Source: Bacteroidia bacterium
GTDB lineage: Bacteria; Bacteroidota; Bacteroidia; B-17B0; Aurantibacillaceae
Direction of reading: 5' to 3'
DNA: 53,221 bases
Assembly: GCA_025362575.1 (NCBI GenBank)
Contig: JANYIQ010000011.1
Span: 1 to 53,221 of the forward strand
The notes below the pieces were generated by a model. It was given only the letters and a program-made list of their open reading frames with translations. It made no database searches and was not told the origin of the DNA. Shown piece by piece: positions 35,169 through 43,663 of this stretch. Each line of letters starts with the position of its first letter. Position 1 is the first letter of the stretch. The position numbers were made by a program, and so were the translations under genes.

Positions 35169-35651
35169 TTATTTACTTGATACTTCTTCGTCGTTTTTAA
35201 AAGCAACTTTTTTGATCTCCATGCCGTTCAAATCATAAAATGTCCATACGCTGTCGCGCAGATCATTTTTGAACCAGCCCTTATAATTTGGCTTCCCATT
35301 CTCATAATAAACATTACTGGCACCGCTGCGAATGCTCTTATCATAAAAACATTCGCTCCACAAAATACCGTTGGCGTAATAAGCCATCCATTGCCCGTGG
35401 CGTTTCCCAAACCTAAAAAAGCCCTGAAATTTTACATTTCCGTTTTCGTATTTGGCAAGGTAATCGCCGGTGTAGTTAGTATCGGGCGGTTCAATTAAAT
35501 AAGGATTTTTTTTCTTTTCTTCCTGAACTTGTTTTACTTTTTCGGCAGTGATCACCGAATCCTGTTTAGCTTTTTCTTTTTCGGGATTTTTATCACTGCC
35601 GCAGGAGGTTAAAATTAAGGAAGCAGAAAATAGTAATAATAGTTTTCGCAT
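35169..35651 (-). CDS. MORN/YwqK-like lipoprotein
   Basis: From the ATG at 35651 the protein is 160 residues. The signal has a lipobox (SLILTSC) with Cys at about 17, followed by a charged linker. The mature half consists of YwqK/MORN-type repeats: YLAKYENGNVKFQGFFRFG, KRHGQWMAYYANGILW, YYENGKPNYKGWFKN. Such repeats form beta-hairpin stacks; the name 'antitoxin' used in databases is not supported here. First gene of a three-gene operon with a good promoter. Confidence 0.8.
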   Translation of the reverse strand: MRKLLLLFSASLILTSCGSDKNPEKEKAKQDSVITAEKVKQVQEEKKKNPYLIEPPDTNYTGDYLAKYENGNVKFQGFFRFGKRHGQWMAYYANGILWSECFYDKSIRSGASNVYYENGKPNYKGWFKNDLRDSVWTFYDLNGMEIKKVAFKNDEEVSSK

Positions 35652-35657
35652 AATAAG

Positions 35658-35687
35658 CAAAGTTAAAAAATTGATAGATTTCGCAAA
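35658..35687 (-). promoter_or_regulatory. Bacteroidota-type promoter TTTG-N18-TAACTTTG
   Basis: On the minus strand TTTG (35687-35684), an 18-bp spacer and TAACTTTG (35665-35658) fit the Bacteroidota consensus well. The ATG follows six bases after the box, so the leader would be a few bases at most. This is the best promoter in the window. Confidence 0.6.
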
Positions 35688-35762
35688 ATTAATTGCGTTT
35701 TAATTTCGGGGATGTATTCTTTGAACGCAGTTTCGTTGGATTAAAAATTCAACAGGTTAAAC

Positions 35763-37769
35763 TTATTTTTTTTGCAATTTTTCTATCTCAGCAAGTTTAC
35801 CTTTTGAGTAAGCATCATCCGGTTTTATTTTCAGAACGTCTTCATAAGCAGTTTTCGCTTCTGCATAGCGTTTCATTTTAAAATAGCCTTCTGCTTTTTT
35901 CAATGCCTCTTTGTATTTGTTTCCGCCAAGTTCTTGCGGTATTGCGTGTTTGGCTTCACCGCGATCAACATTGGACGGCGCTTCTGTTTCGGTATCATCA
36001 ATAGGTTTAATTACGGATTTATCAGCAGCTTCTTTGTCTCTTGCTGCTTTTTCTGCGGCTAGTTTATCAGCCTGCTCTTTGTCCTTGGCGGCTTTTTCGG
36101 CAGCCTTTGCCGCTTGTGCATCGGCCTTTGCTTTTTTATCGGCTTCTATTTTATCCTGCGCTGCTTTTTCTTTTGCTGCTTTTTCAGAGGCTTTATTTGC
36201 AGAGGCTTGTTCTTTCGCAATTTTGTCAGCCTCAGCTTTATTTTTCGCAGCTTCTCTGGCCGCATTGTCTGCAGCGATCTTATCGGCTGCCGCTTTTTCT
36301 GCAGCTAGTTTATCAGCTGCCGCTTTATCCTTGGCCGCCTCTTGCGCGACTTTTGCAGCCTGCTCTGCCGCGGCTTTATCTTGCAAAGCTTTTTCCGCAG
36401 CTAATTTATCTGCAGCTACTTTGTCTTGTGTCGCTTTTTCCTTGGCCGCTAATTCGGCGGCTTTTGCAATTTTATCCGCCTCAGCTTTTTCCGCGGCGGA
36501 TCGCTCTGCCGCGATTTTATCTTGTGCTGCTTTCTCAGCTGCTGCTTTATCTTTTGCGGTTTGTTCAGCGACTTTAGCTTGTTTATCTGCCTCTGCTTTA
36601 TCAGCGGCGGCTTTTTCTGCTGCGATTTTACCCTGTGCTGCTTTTTCTGCGGTGGCTTTCTCAGCTGCAAGTTTATCCGCAGCCGCTTTCTCAGCTGCTA
36701 ATTTTTCCTGTGCAGCTTTCTCAGCGGCCGCTTTATCTTTTGCGGCTTGCTCTGCCGCTTTGGCTTGTTTATCTGCCTCTGCTTTTTCTGCGGCTGCTTT
36801 CTCGGCAGCTAATTTCTCTACAGCTGCTTTTTCTGCAGCTAACTTTTCCTGAGCTGCTTTCTCAGCGGCTGCTTTATCTTTTGCGGCTTGCTCTGCGGCT
36901 TTGGCTTGTTTATCTGCTTCTGCTTTGTCTTGTGCTGCTTTGTCTTGTGCTGCTTTCTCGGCGGCTAATTTATCTTTTGCCGCTTGCTCTGCTGCTGCCT
37001 TATCTGCAGCTGCTTTCTCAGCTGCCAGTTTATCCGCGGCTGCTTTTTCTGCATCAGCTTTCGCCTTTGCCGTTGCTTCTTCTTCTTCTTTCTTTTTGGC
37101 AGCCTCTTCTTCTTTTTGTTTCTGTTCAATAAGTGCCAATTGATCTTTAGGATATTGTTTGTTCGGTAAAAGTTTTATTGCATCTTCATAAGAAGTTTTT
37201 GCATTAGCCCAATTCTTAGATTTAAACCCTGCATCACCTTTAGCAATAGCTGCATCATATTTTTTAATTAAGGCTTCTTCCTGATTTCTTATTTTTTCAA
37301 GAGTACTCAATATTTGTGCGGTATAGGAAGCATCATCCGTAAAAACATCTTTACCTGCTACATAACCAACTTTTAGCAAAGGCTGACTAAGCGCCGAGTA
37401 ATCAATGCCGGGTAAAGGTTCAAATAGGGTAAAGGATTCAACCTTTAATCCTTTCTTAAAATTGTCTTTATTTTTATCGGCCGGAACGCCAAGGGTTGAA
37501 ATTGATATTTTTTTTGTAACGTAACCGTCTTTTGTAATAACCAAAGAGTATTCTCCATTGGGTGGAACGTCCAATTTAAATTTGCCGTCACCGGCTGAGG
37601 TGGTTGAAAGCACCAGCGATGAGCCTTTGTATAAACTAATGGTAGCACCGCCCATTCCTTCACCTGCTTTTTCTACAGTGCTGGCAAATACAAACACCCA
37701 ATCTTGTGAAAAGGTTTTAAAGCTGAGAAAAAGTAAAACAAAAAGTACTTTGTAATATTTTCTTGACAT
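35763..37769 (-). CDS. Envelope protein with Ala/Lys-rich coiled coil between TPR motifs
   Basis: From the ATG at 37769 the protein is 668 residues: signal peptide (VLFVLLFLSFKTFSQ), a carboxypeptidase-regulatory-like domain (residues about 23-110; GGATISLYKGSSLV, GDGKFKLDVPPNGEYSLV), a TPR-like motif (FKSKNWANAKTSYEDAIKLL), then ~365 residues of AEK/ADK/AAK repeats (about 220-585), and a second, similar TPR motif (FKMKRYAEAKTAYEDVLKI) at the end. The coil is TolA-like in composition. A unit beginning AEADKQAKAAEQAAKDKAAA recurs three times. Likely periplasm-spanning or tethered. Function unknown. Confidence 0.75.
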   Translation of the reverse strand: MSRKYYKVLFVLLFLSFKTFSQDWVFVFASTVEKAGEGMGGATISLYKGSSLVLSTTSAGDGKFKLDVPPNGEYSLVITKDGYVTKKISISTLGVPADKNKDNFKKGLKVESFTLFEPLPGIDYSALSQPLLKVGYVAGKDVFTDDASYTAQILSTLEKIRNQEEALIKKYDAAIAKGDAGFKSKNWANAKTSYEDAIKLLPNKQYPKDQLALIEQKQKEEEAAKKKEEEEATAKAKADAEKAAADKLAAEKAAADKAAAEQAAKDKLAAEKAAQDKAAQDKAEADKQAKAAEQAAKDKAAAEKAAQEKLAAEKAAVEKLAAEKAAAEKAEADKQAKAAEQAAKDKAAAEKAAQEKLAAEKAAADKLAAEKATAEKAAQGKIAAEKAAADKAEADKQAKVAEQTAKDKAAAEKAAQDKIAAERSAAEKAEADKIAKAAELAAKEKATQDKVAADKLAAEKALQDKAAAEQAAKVAQEAAKDKAAADKLAAEKAAADKIAADNAAREAAKNKAEADKIAKEQASANKASEKAAKEKAAQDKIEADKKAKADAQAAKAAEKAAKDKEQADKLAAEKAARDKEAADKSVIKPIDDTETEAPSNVDRGEAKHAIPQELGGNKYKEALKKAEGYFKMKRYAEAKTAYEDVLKIKPDDAYSKGKLAEIEKLQKK

Positions 37770-37865
37770 CTTATCAGTGATTTTAGTAAATGTAGTTAAA
37801 TGAATTTTCAACCAAAATTAATCATTACAGTATTCAAAAGACCCTAATTTTCTTACATAAATGAA

Positions 37866-38840
37866 TTATTTCTTACGTTCAATAGAATAATTCACCAGCA
37901 ACTCTAAACTATTACGCGAGGGCGATTCAGGCAGCTCTTTTAAAATGGCAAGAGCCTTATTTTTATAATCATGCATTACACCCTCTGCATATTTTATCCC
38001 TCCTTTTTCGATCACAAAATCAATTACCGTTTTTACTTTAGCCGAATCTGTATTGTGGTTTTTGATAATGTTAATAATCTTTCTTTTTTCGCTCCAGCTG
38101 CTTTGATTCAAACCGTAGATCAATGGAAGTGTCATTTTCTTTTCTTTAATATCGATACCGGTTGGCTTGCCAATTTCTTTGCTGCTTCCAAAATCAAAAA
38201 GATCATCTTTTATCTGAAATGCCATTCCGGTTAAAGTGCCAAACTCTTTCATTTTCGCAATAATATTCTTATCCTGTGACACTGATGCTGCTCCGCTGGC
38301 ACAACATGCCGCCACTAAACTTGCTGTTTTCTGACGAATGATCTCAAAATAAACTTCCTCAGAAATATCTAAGCGGCGTGCCTTTTCAATTTGCAATAAC
38401 TCCCCCTCACTCATTTCTTTCACCGCCGTACTTACAATTTTCAGTAAATGAAAATCATCATTGTCTAACGACAACAATAATCCGCGTGACAATAGAAAAT
38501 CACCGATCAAAACAGCGATCTTGTTTTTCCATAAAGCGTTAACACTAAAAAATCCGCGGCGTTCATTACTATCATCCACCACATCATCATGTACCAATGT
38601 TGCAGTATGTAACAATTCAATCAACGCCGCCGCACGATATGTACTCTCATTAATTTCGCCAACGGTTTGCGCACTTAAAAAAACGAACATCGGGCGCAAC
38701 TGTTTTCCTTTTCGCTTTACAATGTAATTGGTGATCTTGTCCAGCAAAGGCACAGAGCTTTTCATGGAGTCTTTGAATTTGCTTTCAAAGATGTCCATGT
38801 GCTGCGCAACAGGGGCTTTAATATTTTTGGTTACGTTCAA
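37866..38840 (-). CDS. Polyprenyl diphosphate synthase (long-chain)
   Basis: A 324-residue all-helical trans-prenyltransferase. First Asp-rich motif LVHDDVVDDSNERRG (DDxxD at about 85-89) and second motif FQIKDDLFDF at about 213-222; GKQLRP near 45-50 binds diphosphate. Small residues before the first motif suggest a long product, such as the octaprenyl or heptaprenyl tail of menaquinone. The start at 38840 is a TTG ten bases after a putative -7 box; Met15 (38798) is the alternative. Confidence 0.87.
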   Translation of the reverse strand: MNVTKNIKAPVAQHMDIFESKFKDSMKSSVPLLDKITNYIVKRKGKQLRPMFVFLSAQTVGEINESTYRAAALIELLHTATLVHDDVVDDSNERRGFFSVNALWKNKIAVLIGDFLLSRGLLLSLDNDDFHLLKIVSTAVKEMSEGELLQIEKARRLDISEEVYFEIIRQKTASLVAACCASGAASVSQDKNIIAKMKEFGTLTGMAFQIKDDLFDFGSSKEIGKPTGIDIKEKKMTLPLIYGLNQSSWSEKRKIINIIKNHNTDSAKVKTVIDFVIEKGGIKYAEGVMHDYKNKALAILKELPESPSRNSLELLVNYSIERKK

Positions 38841-38850
38841 GTGTTATATA

Positions 38851-38858
38851 CAAATATA
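38851..38858 (-). promoter_or_regulatory. Putative -7 box TATATTTG for the prenyl synthase
   Basis: On the minus strand TATATTTG is followed by ten bases and the TTG at 38840, which favours that unusual start over the ATG at 38798. Confidence 0.4.
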
Positions 38859-38916
38859 AGTAAGTTTTCAGGTTATAAAAGCGAGGAAGAAAGTAAAAAC
38901 TTTGTCCTGCCAACAG

Positions 38917-38938
38917 ATCCCGAGGCCCCGCTCGGGAT
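38917..38938. repeat. Perfect GC-rich palindrome between prenyl synthase and rlmN
   Basis: ATCCCGAG-GCCCCG-CTCGGGAT: 8-bp arms, 6-bp loop, in the 141-bp gap after the rlmN stop (minus strand). It could act as a terminator for rlmN, though no T run follows; the sequence looks like the extragenic palindromes at 27794 and 32452. Confidence 0.5.
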
Positions 38939-38981
38939 GTGGTATTGCAACATTCTGCTTATTGCCTCCTTAACACTACCA

Positions 38982-40043
38982 TCATTTCAGCTCCTGCTGT
39001 GCTAATTTGTTCTTATTGGCTAATTGTCCGCAAGCCGCGTCAATATCCTTACCGCGACTGCGGCGCACGTTAACAATAATGCCGTTTTTTTCTAAATATT
39101 TAGTAAAGGCTTCCAGTCGTTCAGTTGTGGTTTGCTTGAATTCACCATCATCGATCGGGTTGTACTCTATGATATTAACTTTTGATTTTACTTTTTTGCA
39201 ATAGTCCGCAAGCTCTTTGGCATCTGTTAAGCTATCGTTAAAGTCTTTAAAAACAATGTATTCAAAGGTTACGCGCGTTCCTGTTTTTTCGTAGAAATAA
39301 TTCAATGCTTCGGCAAGACTTTCTAAGGTATTGGTTTCGTTGATGGGCATTATTTTATTTCGTTTTTCATCGTTTGCTGCGTGCAAAGACAGGGCCAAAT
39401 TAAATTTAACGCCATCATCACCTAATTTCTTTATCATTTTTGCAACTCCTGCAGTTGACACCGTAATGCGCTGCGGACTCATGCCAAGGCCTGTAGGCGA
39501 AGTGATTTTTTCTACAGAGCTTAGTACTTCGGCGTAATTTAACAAAGGCTCGCCCATGCCCATGTAAACAATATTGCTAAGCGGCATGTTGTAACGTTGT
39601 TGCGCTTCGTTTTTCACTAAAACAACCTGATCAAAGATCTCATCAGCATTTAAATTGCGCATGCGTTTTAGTTTTCCGGTACCGCAAAAAGCGCAGGTTA
39701 AACTGCAGCCTACTTGCGATGAAATGCAAGCGGTGGTGCGGGTTTCGGTGGGAATCAAAACACTTTCTACAACATAACCATCGTGTAAACGCATGGCGCA
39801 TTTAATGGTCTTATCTTTACTGATCTGCATTTCGTGGATCTCCACTGCATTGATAGTATAATGAGTTTCAAGCCACTCGCGAAGATTCTTGGAAAGATTA
39901 CTCATATCCTCGAAAGTAACGGCGCGCTTAGCCCAGAGCCAATCGTAAATTTGTTTGGCACGGAAAGAAGGCTCGCCTTGTTTTACAACTAAGGCGGTTA
40001 ATTCTTCAAGTTTTAATGAGCGTATGTCGGTTTTGCCTGCCAC
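38982..40043 (-). CDS. rlmN: 23S rRNA (adenine-2503-C2)/tRNA adenine-37 methyltransferase RlmN
   Basis: Radical-SAM methyltransferase. The iron-sulfur cluster motif CSLTCAFC (CxxxCxxC) and the methyl-carrier Cys near the C-terminus (DIDAACGQL) are both present; GMGEPLLNY and SLHAANDEKRN are family signatures. The open frame reaches ATG 40073, but a putative -7 box (40055-40048) lies inside those first codons and the family normally begins near KTDIRSL, so GTG 40043 is used here (353 residues). Divergent from the amidohydrolase. Confidence 0.9.
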   Translation of the reverse strand: MAGKTDIRSLKLEELTALVVKQGEPSFRAKQIYDWLWAKRAVTFEDMSNLSKNLREWLETHYTINAVEIHEMQISKDKTIKCAMRLHDGYVVESVLIPTETRTTACISSQVGCSLTCAFCGTGKLKRMRNLNADEIFDQVVLVKNEAQQRYNMPLSNIVYMGMGEPLLNYAEVLSSVEKITSPTGLGMSPQRITVSTAGVAKMIKKLGDDGVKFNLALSLHAANDEKRNKIMPINETNTLESLAEALNYFYEKTGTRVTFEYIVFKDFNDSLTDAKELADYCKKVKSKVNIIEYNPIDDGEFKQTTTERLEAFTKYLEKNGIIVNVRRSRGKDIDAACGQLANKNKLAQQELK

Positions 40044-40047
40044 AGTA

Positions 40048-40055
40048 CAAAGATA
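40048..40055 (-). promoter_or_regulatory. Putative -7 box TATCTTTG for rlmN
   Basis: On the minus strand TATCTTTG is followed by TACT and the GTG at 40043, the same spacing as for trmH. If real, the first ten codons of the longest rlmN frame are not translated. Confidence 0.4.
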
Positions 40056-40068
40056 CCTATTGTTTTTA

Positions 40069-40076
40069 TACATTTG
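40069..40076 (+). promoter_or_regulatory. Putative -7 box TACATTTG for the amidohydrolase
   Basis: TACATTTG is followed by three bases and the ATG at 40080. It overlaps the longest possible rlmN start and lies 13 bp from the divergent box at 40048-40055. Confidence 0.4.
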
Positions 40077-40079
40077 TGT

Positions 40080-41237
40080 ATGCGATTTATAGCAGCAACA
40101 CGGTTATTTGACGGAAAACAGTTTTTAGATAGCGACATGGTATTGGTGTTGGGTGGAGAAAGCCGCTTGTTAAACATCGTTAATCGTAAAGATCTTGATC
40201 CCGGTAACATTGAGCATTACGATGGGATAATTTGTCCGGGTTTTGTAAATGCCCACTGCCATTTAGAGTTAAGTTATTTGAAAGGAGAAATTGAACCCAG
40301 AAAAGGTTTGATCGAATTTGCAAAAGGCATTATTGGGAAGCGAATGCTGTTTAGTGACCAAAAAATAAATGAAGCTGCAATTGCTGCCGATAAAGAAATG
40401 TGGAACAACGGAATTGTAGCTGTTGGAGATATTTCTAATGTGAAGAATTCTTTTGAGATAAAAAAGAACAGCAAATTATTTTATCACACTTTCATTGAAT
40501 TGATCGGATTGAATCCTATGCACAGCGAAGTTGTTTTTACTTTCGGTAAAGACATTCTCAATGGTTTGCAAGCACAAAATTTGAAAGGATCTTTAACGCC
40601 GCATGCCCCGTATAGTGTTTCAGGTAATTTAATGGAGCGGATCTCGGCGGAAGCGAAAGGCGTTCCCACTTCCATTCATAATCAGGAAAGTGAAGAAGAA
40701 AATAATTTTTTCAGAGATAAAACAGGAGGTTTCGCTGATCTTTATGAATTCTTAAAATCACCAATCGAGCATTTTAATGCAACCGGAAGATCTTCTTTGA
40801 GATCGTATCTGCAGTACTTGTCAAAAACAGAAAATTTAATATTGATCCATAACACATTTTCGTCACAGGAAGACATTGCATTTGCAAATGAATTTCACAA
40901 GCAATTGTACTGGTGCTTATGTCCGAATGCAAACTTGTACGTCGAAAATAAATTGCCAAATGTAAAATTGATGATCCGGAATAATTGCAGAATCTGCATC
41001 GGCACCGATAGTTTGGCAAGCAATCATAGTTTATCGATAATGGATGAGATGAATGTGTTGTTTGAAAATCTTCCTGAATTAAAATTAGAAGAAGTTTTGC
41101 AATGGAGCACTTTTAACGGGGCAGAAGCTTTAATGATAAATGATAGTTTTGGGGGTTTTGTAAAAAACAAAAATGCAGGACTTAATCTGCTCAATTTTAA
41201 GGACAGAAAAGTCAGTCTGATACAGAAGCTGGCATAG
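40080..41237 (+). CDS. Amidohydrolase, possibly aminodeoxyfutalosine deaminase
   Basis: A 385-residue metal-dependent hydrolase of the ATZ/TRZ type. ICPGFVNAHCHLELS supplies the HxH metal ligands, TPHAPYSVS and IHNQESEEE further His/Glu residues, and GTDSLASNHSLSI the Asp. This set fits nucleoside or aminofutalosine deaminases of the menaquinone (MqnX) pathway, and the neighbouring prenyl synthase would supply the menaquinone tail; no other mqn gene is in the window, so the substrate is inference. A TTG two codons upstream is also possible. Confidence 0.72.
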   Translation: MRFIAATRLFDGKQFLDSDMVLVLGGESRLLNIVNRKDLDPGNIEHYDGIICPGFVNAHCHLELSYLKGEIEPRKGLIEFAKGIIGKRMLFSDQKINEAAIAADKEMWNNGIVAVGDISNVKNSFEIKKNSKLFYHTFIELIGLNPMHSEVVFTFGKDILNGLQAQNLKGSLTPHAPYSVSGNLMERISAEAKGVPTSIHNQESEEENNFFRDKTGGFADLYEFLKSPIEHFNATGRSSLRSYLQYLSKTENLILIHNTFSSQEDIAFANEFHKQLYWCLCPNANLYVENKLPNVKLMIRNNCRICIGTDSLASNHSLSIMDEMNVLFENLPELKLEEVLQWSTFNGAEALMINDSFGGFVKNKNAGLNLLNFKDRKVSLIQKLA

Positions 41238-41249
41238 GGCATACCCTAT
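41234..41249 (+). terminator. Stem-loop at the amidohydrolase stop codon
   Basis: ATAGGG-CATA-CCCTAT, a perfect 6-bp stem that contains the amidohydrolase TAG and lies ~31 bp before the feoA -7 box. No T run follows. It may be a weak terminator or a protein-binding site upstream of feoAB. Confidence 0.35.
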
Positions 41250-41279
41250 TTGTGGTATGTTAAAATTGGCTGTAATGCC

Positions 41280-41287
41280 TATCTTTG
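41280..41287 (+). promoter_or_regulatory. Putative -7 box TATCTTTG for feoAB
   Basis: TATCTTTG matches TAnnTTTG, with ten bases between it and the feoA ATG at 41298. No convincing Fur or DtxR box was recognised. Confidence 0.4.
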
Positions 41288-41297
41288 CTGGGTACAC

Positions 41298-41519
41298 ATG
41301 AAAACACTGGCCCAGTTGAAATTAGGAGAAAGCGCTGTAATAAAATCGTTTACCGATAGAACTTTGGCCCTGAAATTAATTGAAATGGGCTGTTTACCCG
41401 GCGAAAGAATAACCTTGAGCAACATTGCACCCTTTGGCGACCCTATTGCCATTGAAATTTCGGGTTATGTGTTAAGTATGCGAAAAGAGGAAGCCTCTAC
41501 GGTTGTTCTGGAAGATTAG
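41298..41519 (+). CDS. feoA: Ferrous iron transport protein A
   Basis: A 73-residue SH3-like protein that supports FeoB. The FeoA signature is intact: LALKLIEMGCLPGERITLSNIAPFGDPIAIEISGYVLSMRKEEA. Longer frames start at 41250, but the ATG at 41298 is normal and fits the promoter. One base separates its stop from the feoB ATG, so this is a clear two-gene operon. Confidence 0.92.
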   Translation: MKTLAQLKLGESAVIKSFTDRTLALKLIEMGCLPGERITLSNIAPFGDPIAIEISGYVLSMRKEEASTVVLED

Positions 41520-41520
41520 C

Positions 41521-43587
41521 ATGGAAATTTCGGATAAGAAAATAAGAACTGAAACCAAAACACTTTCGGTAGCACTGATCGGCAATCCTAATTCCGGAAA
41601 ATCTACTTTATTCAATGCTCTTACGGGTTTAAATCAGAAAACCGGAAATTATCCGGGCGTAACTGTAGATAAACTAACAGGGATCTGCAAGACAAAACAA
41701 AATAATATTTCTTATCAGTTAAACATTACTGATCTTCCGGGCACTTATAGTTTATATCCAAAATCAATGGATGAAGAAGTGGCCTGCAAAGTTTTACTGG
41801 GAGTAAATTATGAATTGCCCGATGTTGCAGTAGTAGTTACCGATGCTTCCAATTTAAAACGGCATTTACTATTAACGACTCAGGTATTGGACCTGAAAAT
41901 TCCAACGGTCATTGTTTTGAACATGATCGACGAAGCCAACGCTTTGAAGATCAAAATTGATATTGAAGAATTGCAACGAATCACAGGGGTTGTTGTAGTT
42001 GCAGTAAATTCAAGGACTAAAGAGGGTTTCGATGAATTGAAGAAAAAAATAACTGAAGCTAAAAATTCATCAGCTTTATTTTATGATCTTGTAAAATTCA
42101 AGGAGTCAACAGGCGCCGCATCTTACAAAGAATTTATTTCGGAACAGTTCAATGGCAAAACAGATTTGGAAAAACTCGAGAACTTTGAAGCTTCCGACAG
42201 CACTTATCGTTTTAACCTGATCAATTATATTTATACCAAATGCATACAACAACCTCATCACGCTGACAGAAGCACCAGCGAAAAAATAGATCGGGCATTA
42301 ACGCATAAAATTTTTGGTTACGTTATTTTGCTTTTCGTTTTATTCATTGTCTTTCAATTCATTTTCTTTATTGCAGAGTTTCCGATGAACTGGATCGAGA
42401 ACTTGTTCTCATTTTTATCAGAGAAAACATTTGCGTTTTTACCAGCGGGTCAGCTTAGTGATCTGCTTGTAAATGGCCTGCTGGCTGGCTTAAGCGGCAT
42501 TGCTGTTTTTGTTCCGCAAATAGCTTTACTTTTTTTATTCATTGGTTTACTTGAAGATTCAGGTTATATGGCGCGTGTTAGTTTTATCATGGATAAACTG
42601 ATGCGGCGTTTTGGTTTAAATGGAAGATCAGTTATCCCGATCGTTAGCAGTGTAGCTTGCGCAGTGCCTTCTGTTTTAGGAACGCGCACCATCAGTAATT
42701 TAAAGGAACGCCTGATCACTATTTTCATAATTCCATTAATGAGTTGCTCGGCACGTTTACCGGTTTATACTTTGCTCATTTCCATTTTGGTGCCCGACGA
42801 ACAAGTGCTTGGTATTTTTAACTTAAAAGGACTCATTTTGTTAGGCATGTATTTATTGGGATTTGCGGCCACCTTAATTACAGCCTTTGTAATGAAGCTT
42901 ATGGTTAGAAGCAAGGAACATAGTTATTTCATAATGGAATTACCGGTATACCGTTTGCCGCAGTGGCAGAGCATCGGAATAATTGTAGTAAATAAAGTAA
43001 AGATATTTTTATTCGAAGCCGGGAAAGTAATTTTGGCGATCTCCATCATTCTTTGGTTTTTAAGCGCACATGGTCCCGGAGAAAAATTTGCGACCATTGA
43101 AAAAAATTATGCTAATTCGATAATGAATATCTCAGACAGCGAACAAAAAAACGAATTACTTGCTCAAATGCGGGCAAAAAAACTGGAAGCTTCTTACGCA
43201 GGTATTATTGGTAAAGCAATTGAACCGGCCATAAAGCCAATTGGTTTCGACTGGAAAATTGGAATTGCTTTAATTACATCATTTGCAGCACGCGAAGTTT
43301 TTGTTGGAACAATGGCAACAATATACAGCGCCAACGATGTAGAGAACACAGAAAATATTCGAACCAAACTTCAAAAAGAAAAAGATCCCACAACCGGTTT
43401 GCCAACATATAGCGTAGCGGTTTGCGTATCACTTCTGGTTTTTTATGCTTTTGCAATGCAATGCATGAGCACCATGGCGGTTGTTTACCGTGAAACAAAA
43501 AGCTGGAAATGGATGATGGGGCAATTGGTTTACATGAGCGGACTGGCTTATGTATCTGCTTTAGCAGCGTACCACATTTTTTTGTAA
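41521..43587 (+). CDS. feoB: Ferrous iron transporter FeoB
   Basis: Fe(II) uptake permease, 688 residues. The N-terminal G domain shows G1 GNPNSGKS (21-28), G3 DLPG and G4 NMIDEA. About ten membrane helices follow, with the Nramp-unlike gates: RFGLNGRSVIPIVSSVACAVPSVLGTR and LMSCSARLPVYTLLI, the conserved Cys pairs and pores of FeoB. The C-terminal membrane part ends with AREVFVGTMATIYS and a helix. Works with FeoA directly upstream. Confidence 0.95.
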   Translation: MEISDKKIRTETKTLSVALIGNPNSGKSTLFNALTGLNQKTGNYPGVTVDKLTGICKTKQNNISYQLNITDLPGTYSLYPKSMDEEVACKVLLGVNYELPDVAVVVTDASNLKRHLLLTTQVLDLKIPTVIVLNMIDEANALKIKIDIEELQRITGVVVVAVNSRTKEGFDELKKKITEAKNSSALFYDLVKFKESTGAASYKEFISEQFNGKTDLEKLENFEASDSTYRFNLINYIYTKCIQQPHHADRSTSEKIDRALTHKIFGYVILLFVLFIVFQFIFFIAEFPMNWIENLFSFLSEKTFAFLPAGQLSDLLVNGLLAGLSGIAVFVPQIALLFLFIGLLEDSGYMARVSFIMDKLMRRFGLNGRSVIPIVSSVACAVPSVLGTRTISNLKERLITIFIIPLMSCSARLPVYTLLISILVPDEQVLGIFNLKGLILLGMYLLGFAATLITAFVMKLMVRSKEHSYFIMELPVYRLPQWQSIGIIVVNKVKIFLFEAGKVILAISIILWFLSAHGPGEKFATIEKNYANSIMNISDSEQKNELLAQMRAKKLEASYAGIIGKAIEPAIKPIGFDWKIGIALITSFAAREVFVGTMATIYSANDVENTENIRTKLQKEKDPTTGLPTYSVAVCVSLLVFYAFAMQCMSTMAVVYRETKSWKWMMGQLVYMSGLAYVSALAAYHIFL

Positions 43588-43594
43588 AGAGTAA

Positions 43595-43662
43595 CCATTG
43601 TGACCCTGAGGCCAGCCTCTAGCCGAAGGATCTATTCTTTACAATGGGATTCATGTTGTCAC
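43595..43662. repeat. Nested inverted repeat downstream of feoB
   Basis: CCATTGT (43595-43601) pairs with ACAATGG (43641-43647), and GTGAC (43600-43604) with GTCAC (43658-43662). The stretch between reads CCTGAGG..CTCTAGCCGAAGGATCT, like an intergenic repeat (GTGACCCTGAG...CGAAGGATCT) that is frequent in Bacteroidota genomes. It fills the gap between the feoB and DUF218 stops. Confidence 0.45.
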
Positions 43663-43663
43663 T

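Noticed and set aside
36000-37120. Possible CRISPR-like or minisatellite array
   Set aside because: The periodicity comes from codons for AEK/ADK coil repeats; there are no spacers of equal length between identical repeats.
35911-37143. Several long plus-strand open frames (up to 313 codons) across the Ala/Lys-rich gene
   Set aside because: They are antisense to a low-complexity repeat coding sequence; their products are Ser/Ala- or Leu/Arg-rich monotony with no start signals. The minus-strand frame has a signal peptide and real domains.
41238-41297. Riboswitch or Fur box upstream of feoAB
   Set aside because: The leader is only about ten bases after the -7 box, and no 19-bp Fur-type palindrome is recognisable; only a short stem-loop is present.
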